Assembly (NCBI GenBank): GCA_010093605.1
Contig: MU004193.1
Location: 271,324 to 335,323, forward strand
Origin: Lophium mytilinum
Taxonomy: Eukaryota > Ascomycota > Dothideomycetes > Mytilinidiales > Mytilinidiaceae
DNA: 64,000 nucleotides
Direction of reading: 5' to 3'
How positions within the stretch are numbered: the stretch's first letter is position 1; each line of letters starts with the position of its first letter. Both the position numbers and the translations under genes were made by a program. The notes under the pieces are model-generated. The model worked only from the letters and a program-made list of their open reading frames with translations, ran no database searches and was not told the DNA's origin. This document shows positions 58,522 to 64,000 of this stretch, piece after piece.

Positions 58522-58587
58522 AAGTATCTACGCGCACTATTTAGGTAGACTACTAAGTATCTATGCATACTATTTACATAGACTACT
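58522..58587. repeat. 33-bp tandem duplication inside the gypsy element
   Basis: AAGTATCTACGCGCACTATT... at 58522-58554 is repeated at 58555-58587 with C/T and G/A differences. The length is a multiple of three, in the presumed gag region. Confidence 0.6.
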
Positions 58588-58970
58588 AGGTATCTTCTTT
58601 AGTTAGCTTTTAGAGTAGCGCGCTCTTTAAAGTCTTATAAGAAGACTTAGAGGGCGCGTAGAACTATAAATAAAATAGTAGTAGAAAGTAGAAGAATAGT
58701 TATAAACTACTATACCTAGAGCGCCTAGGTTCTATTCTAGTGCCTAGTAGAGGCGGTAGATTACTTATTATAGAGAATATAGTAATAGCACTTAGTAAGG
58801 TAAAGTAGTAAGGCTATATGCCCTTTAGTATTATATATATAGTTTATATAGATATACTTACTAAGCTATTAAGTAGCTTAGTAAATAAGGATTAAGGTTT
58901 AAGGTATAAGGATTAAAGTAGTAATAGTAAAAAAGAATTAGTGCTAGTTAGAATATTAAATATAACCTAA

Positions 58971-59217
58971 TATTATAGTTACGGTATAGAGAAGCTTAGT
59001 AGTATAAGGTAACTAGGTAGGTTAATTTTAAGAGGTTATATAAGAAGTAGAAAGAGAGGCTTCTAAAAAGAAACTATATATATAGAGGAGAGAGGCGCGT
59101 AGGCACTAGGCGGGCTAGCGCGTAGGCGGCGCGAAGTAATGTAATAGGTATAGAGGTAGAAGGTAGAAGGCTAGTAACGGGTAAATATATAACTAGAGAA
59201 CAGGGTATAATTTATTA
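58971..59217 (-). repeat. right (5') LTR of the nested gypsy element
   Basis: 247 bp, partner of 51171-51417. It keeps a few more CpG/CpA sites than the left copy (for example TTACGGTATAG, CTAGCGCGTAGG, GAACAGGG). Confidence 0.88.
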
Positions 59218-59870
59218 TAGGCTTATAGGTACTTTTTTATATTAGTATTAGTAATTTCTATCTAACTATCTATTTCTAGGTAGAAAGTAGTAGATATATT
59301 AAGTAATAATTATAACTAATAGTAGAGGTATTACTAGAACTTAGAGGTAAACTATATTTCTAGATTACTAGTAATAGATAAGGAAAGTTTATAGAGTTAA
59401 TAGATCTATTAGAAATAAACCTTAGTAAGCTTATCTACTTCTAGAAAAGTAATAGTAAGAAAGTAATATTTCTTTAAAAGTCTATTAATTATAACTAGTA
59501 TATAATAATACTTGCGCCTATAATATTTATAGATAGATAGGTTAACTATATAGTCTATAGTAATATTACGCTAGTAGTAGAGAGAAATAGGTAAGAGGTA
59601 TAGAAAGCCTTACTTAATAAAGTTAGATAGCTTAATATTATAATAGTAATAGTAGGCGTTAATATATATTATAATTAATTTAGTAAACCTAGGCTAGTAG
59701 TAGCTAGAATAAATCTATTATAGATAGTTTATATAGCCTCTATAACCTACACTAGTATAATTATAACTAAGCTATAAGATTCTTAGCTAGAGGGCGGCTA
59801 ATTATAGTATAAATAGTTATTAAGAGTTCTTATAAAGAACCTATAGTTTATTATTAGTATTATAGTATAA
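59218..59870 (-). mobile_element. continuation of the interrupted chromovirus integrase
   Basis: Reading minus, integrase sequence continues exactly where the left part stopped: NITIDYIVNL...YYILVIINRL near 59480-59600, then LNISTTFYLEIDS*IEITN near 59240-59310, then YL*A joined across the nested element to YINYI. These are the DxxTDLP...DR and STAFHPxTDGQTE-type blocks of a gypsy integrase. The sequence stops being recognisable at about 59870, where another element begins. Confidence 0.7.
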
Positions 59871-59879
59871 ACCTAAAAT

Positions 59880-62800
59880 TCTAATAATTATATACTAAGG
59901 TTACGTGCCGCCCCTTATATAACCTAAGTAAGACGCGCTAGGCTGCAGCCTATGCGCCGGCCTTAAACTATAACCTCTTAAGAGCTTCTAGCTTTCTTTC
60001 TTCTTCTTAGCTTAGATTTTTATAATAGTTAATATATTTTATTACTTATATTATATTAGCCCTCTATATAATCTAAGCTTACTCTTCTATACTTAGAATT
60101 TTATTAATTTTTTCTAGAACTCTATTATAAAATCTAGGCGTTTTCTACTAAAACTAATTAAATATCTACCTACTAGCCTAGCTATATAGCTACGCGCGGC
60201 ATCTAAATTTAACCTAGTAGATTATAATTTAGCACCGCCTTCTTTAAATAAGCTAGTTAATCTAATAGCTTAGCTTTAAGATAATCTAAAGACTCTAGAT
60301 ACTATAAGTAGCGCTAATCTAAATACTTTAGAATATACTTCTATAACTCTATTAACCGCTAGTAATAAGAAAGCCCGCTATACTACGCGCCTTGCGCGCT
60401 TTTAAGGCGCAGTAAAAGGCTCTTCTATTCTAGCTATTATTTCTAGCTTCTAGTATAAAACTAGAGAACTAATTCTAAATATTTAAAAAGAGATTTAAGC
60501 CTTCTTATAAACTATAGATAATACTTAGCGCGCTAATACCTAGCGCGCTAACGCCTAGCGCCCTAATACCTAGCGCCCTAAATACTTAGTAGATAATTAA
60601 GTCTATACTACTAGAACCTTAAACTAGAATATTACTAATAACCTTAATCTAGACTATAACTCTAATAATAAAGATAGCTTTATAACGCCTAGCGCTAATA
60701 TATTAAATAAGCGCGCTATTTAATTTATTATAGAAGATAATATATATAAACCTTAAGCCTAAGCTAGTAGTAGTAAGCTATACGCCGCCTATTACTAAGT
60801 ATCTATAGTAGACTAATAAGCCTCTATTCTAGTTATATACTATAAAACTAAATAGGTTCTAGATACTAAACCTAAGTATATAGATATTCTAGAGAGACTA
60901 TAAAAAACTAACCTATAGTACTATATATAGCTACTAGTCTAGCTTTTTAACTATTATAGTAATAGTACTATAACTATTAATACTATAGTTACTAATAAAA
61001 TAGAGTTTACTACTATAGTAAATAAGAATAATCTAGTATAGTAGAAATTCTTCTAGAAGCTCTATATAGAGTATAAAGTAGGCTTTAAAAAAGCTAATAA
61101 AAAAGATAAGCTCTATAATAATCTCTAGAATAAATACTAGAAGTATAAATAAAATACCTCTAATAATACTACTATAGTAGAATAAGAATTAGAGGCTTAT
61201 TATACTAAGTAGCTCTAGTATATTACTAGTAGCCGCTAGGCTAACTAAAAGCTTAACTAGATACGCCTACGCTATAATTACTAGTATAGTAAATATTATA
61301 TAATTAAGAATATATATAAATAGCTTACTACCTATATTAAAAAGCTTAAATAATAGCTCTACTAGTAGGGGGCTATATATCTATAGCCTCTAAACTCTAA
61401 CTATAATTTAGATAATAATAGTACTTATTCTTCTATACCCGCAGTTCTACTTTATTAACATTCTATTAGCTAGCCTCTATAGTTTAAACCTATTAAGAGT
61501 AAGTCTACTACTCTATTTACGCCTATTTAAGATCTAGGCGTATACGCGGCAATATATTACTATCTTAATCTAGATAAGTTTAGTAGTAGTAATAAGAATA
61601 AGCTATTCTATTAGTAGTAGCGCATGTAGGTACTTAGTAAGCTAGATATCTACGCACTACTATATACTACTACGCATTATTATATAGTATATATCTATAA
61701 TAGACTTAAAAGAGAAGCCTTTAATATAATCTTCTATTAGGCTAAATCTAATAGTAATAAGCTATACCTATCTATAGAAAAACTAATTAATAATCTAGAT
61801 AAGGTCTATAGACCTTTTAATAAGGCGGCTAATATATATACTAATTTATATAATAGTAAGTTTATATAGAAGAAAAATAAGTATATAATAATTTAGGTAG
61901 AACGCTTTAATACTAATATAGCCTCTCTCTACTTTAAAGACCCTAAGAAGATCTATTATATATAATATAATCTTGCTAATAGCCTTAAGTATAAGGCTGC
62001 TAATAGATAAGATAGTAATATAATAACCTTTATTATGTTTCTCTAGACCTTAAAATCCTAGCTTAATATTATTAAACTAAATAAAAATATCTATAAAAAT
62101 AAGAATACCTCTAAGTCTATATATAATAACTATAAAGCTACTAGCGCTAGATTATTCTCTACTACGCCTTACCGCCCGCCGCTTACTAACGCGGAATATA
62201 TATCTAAGAATAATACTAGTAATACTACTCTAAGTACTACTATAAATAACTCTCTAGGCCTCTTTAGTTATAACTGCTATACTATTATACGCCTTAAGTA
62301 GCTAGGTTACTACTAGAACTATCTAGAGTATAGATATATAGCTAATAGTAATACTCTATATATTAGCTAATAGCTAGTTTCTATCTATAAGGTTAGTAGC
62401 CTTATAGATAAGATTAATCTTACCGGCGTTAATATTAGCGCTATAAATACTAGCTCTACCTATAATAAGATAATAGGAAATACTTAATTCTTAGTAATAG
62501 TTACTACTAAGGACCTCTAATAGCCTTTAATAATAGAAAATTAAAAGCGGTTATAGATAGGATTACTATTTTAGAATAAGAAATTAAACTAGTTATTATA
62601 TATATATCTACACTTACGCCTTAACTAGTTAATTGTAAATAGTTTAGCTTCTTAGGTAGTATCCTCTAATCTAATTCTAATTTATTTACTACTAAAATCC
62701 TTTCTAATATAGAATTAGGCTCTTAGTTCCTTTATTTAAAGACCGCGCACCTTTATAAGATACCTATCTAACCCCTTTTATAACCTATTATTCTTAAGCT

Positions 62801-64000
62801 TACTAATAGTAAGCCCTCTATTATATTAAACTATATAGTAGATATTACCTTCTATATAGATAACTACTATAATACTATTACTTACTATATTACTAATACT
62901 AGATAATATAATATAATTCTAGGCATGCCCTAGCTTTAACTTTATAACTCTACTATTAGCTTTAGAAAGATATAACTTATCTTTTAATCTAACTATTATA
63001 TAACTAACTACCTCTATTATAGTAGGCTAGTTATTATAAAGAGCCTTATCTATTTAAAATATATTAAAATTAAACTATACTAGAACCTAGGTAACTTCTA
63101 TAGCTCTTAATAAAACTCTAACTCTAACTTTAACCTTACCCTAACTATTAAAGGCCCTAATAACGCGGAAGACTTCCCTTAGCTTAATTATAATAGTAAG
63201 CCTCTTCTACCTAAACTAATTCTACTAGATAAGCTACTAGTATATAATATTTAATTTATCTCTATATATACCTATTCTATTATAGCTAAATATAATAAAG
63301 ATATAGTAATAACTATTAGTTTATAAGACTTTAAGTAACTAAATTAACTATAGAATATAGATAAGCAATATATATATAGATAATAGGTAGTAAACCTAGT
63401 AAATATTACTACTAAAAACTACTACTAGTTTAAAGAGAAAATAACTAAATTACTATATACTAAGAACTAGCTATAATAGAAGGTTTCTCTCTTCTTCTAC
63501 TAGATTCTAGACGCATTTAATCTATAAGTAGCTAATAAGCTACCTCTATATAGGCCTAGCGTTAATTATACTATTAATTTTAAAGACTCTAATATAAAAC
63601 TACTAGTTCTATATTAGTATAGCCTTTCCTATAATAAATTATAGGCCGTTAAAGCCTATATTAATAAAATACTTAGTAAAAGCTTTATTTATTCTAGTAT
63701 ATTACCCTTTATAGCGCCGGTTATTATTATTTATAAACTAGGCAGAGGACTCTATATCTATATTAATTACTACTTGCTAAATAAAATTATAGTTAAAAAT
63801 AGAAACGCTTTTTCTCTTCTATATAATATAATTATATAGCTCTATAAAGCTAAGATATACTCTATCTTTAATATTATTATAGCCTTTAATAATATCTATA
63901 TTAAAGATAGTAATTAACCTAAAATAGTATTCTACACCTAATATAGTATCTTTAAATTTAATATTATACCTTTTAGCTTATATAATACTTCTAGAATATT
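59880..64000 (+). mobile_element. third Ty3/gypsy element, plus strand, 3' truncated by window end
   Basis: Plus-strand domains, all stop-ridden: a gag-like region about 60700-62400 with a degraded zinc-knuckle (around 62270-62330), a protease-end motif NIILGMP*L near 62905-62940, and the N-terminal half of reverse transcriptase from about 63650 (SKSFIYSSILPFIAPVIIIY, GRGLYIYINYYLLN, FNIIIAFNNIYIK) to the window edge. The order gag-PR-RT supports plus coding. A 5' LTR was not defined; it may be inserted into the chromovirus at about 59875. Confidence 0.75.
60524..60590 (+). repeat. 15-16-bp tandem repeat in the gag-proximal region
   Basis: TAGCGCGCTAATACC, TAGCGCGCTAACGCC, TAGCGCCCTAATACC and TAGCGCCCTAAATAC follow one another. 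CpG and CpC cytosines are retained while CpA is gone, showing the dinucleotide preference of RIP. Confidence 0.65.

Larger units (their letters stand above)
51165..59223 (-). mobile_element. nested Ty3/gypsy LTR retrotransposon, RIP-mutated
   Basis: LTRs 51171-51417 and 58971-59217 (247 bp each, about 93 % alike, differences mainly C/T and G/A) are flanked by TAGGCT at 51165-51170 and 59218-59223 (5-6 bp target duplication). Coding is on the minus strand: a gypsy reverse-transcriptase motif FYLAYIDNVLVYIN is legible near 54720-54765, the second Asp of YIDD apparently changed to Asn by RIP. A purine run (plus strand TACCCCCCCGTTT, 51418-51433) abuts the left LTR, which is therefore the 3' LTR. 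All frames are broken. It is inserted in the integrase of the surrounding element. Confidence 0.88.

Noticed and set aside
1-64000. CRISPR arrays, bacterial operons, ribosome binding sites, rRNA or tRNA genes
   Set aside because: The DNA is from a eukaryote; no regularly spaced short repeats of that kind were seen, and no rRNA or tRNA was recognised by eye, although a tRNA could be missed without a covariance search.

Overview
The window is nuclear DNA from a filamentous ascomycete (Pezizomycotina); I cannot name the genus. The evidence is short GT-AG introns (46-105 nt, several with a CTAAC-type branch site), fungal-only protein types (Clr5 domain, LPxELRD proteins, six-hairpin GH78, 14-helix MFS, YAT amino acid permease), and long AT-rich tracts almost devoid of CpA/TpG, which is the footprint of repeat-induced point mutation (RIP).

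Layout. 1-4.3 kb: three tandem paralogues carrying an LPxELRDxIY motif, with the same phase-0 intron just before the motif in at least two. 5.0-6.7 kb: F-box/ankyrin gene with an acidic tail. 7.3-9.1 kb: three-exon MFS exporter, divergent from a Clr5-domain gene (9.8-11.7 kb). 12.2-15.2 kb: a decay zone with the N-terminal relic of a fatty-acid dioxygenase (Ppo type), a small minus-strand gene, and an ORF split by a 716-bp terminal-inverted-repeat element whose removal restores the frame. 15.7-16.9 kb: multi-pass membrane protein with a frameshift. 18.6-20.6 kb: secreted GH78 alpha-L-rhamnosidase. 20.8-21.5 and 23.7-24.5 kb: two RING-like proteins separated by diverged tandem repeats (about 105-bp and about 171-bp periods). 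24.8-26.0 kb: a protein kinase divergent from the second RING gene. 26-30.3 kb: no convincing gene, two small duplications. 30.3-32.1 kb: amino acid permease.

32.5-48.9 kb: an array of eight paralogues (plus one C-terminal remnant) of an all-helical protein family I do not recognise. Four are intact, three are broken by a stop or frameshift, one is truncated. A 7.5-kb RIP-mutated Ty1/copia element with a 5-bp target duplication sits in the middle of the array.

49.4-64 kb: nested RIP-mutated Ty3/gypsy elements. An 8-kb gypsy element with 247-bp LTRs is inserted into the integrase of an older minus-strand chromovirus; a third, plus-strand gypsy element runs off the right edge within its reverse transcriptase.

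The genes do not form one recognisable pathway. The strongest story is local gene-family expansion and decay next to RIP-inactivated transposons.
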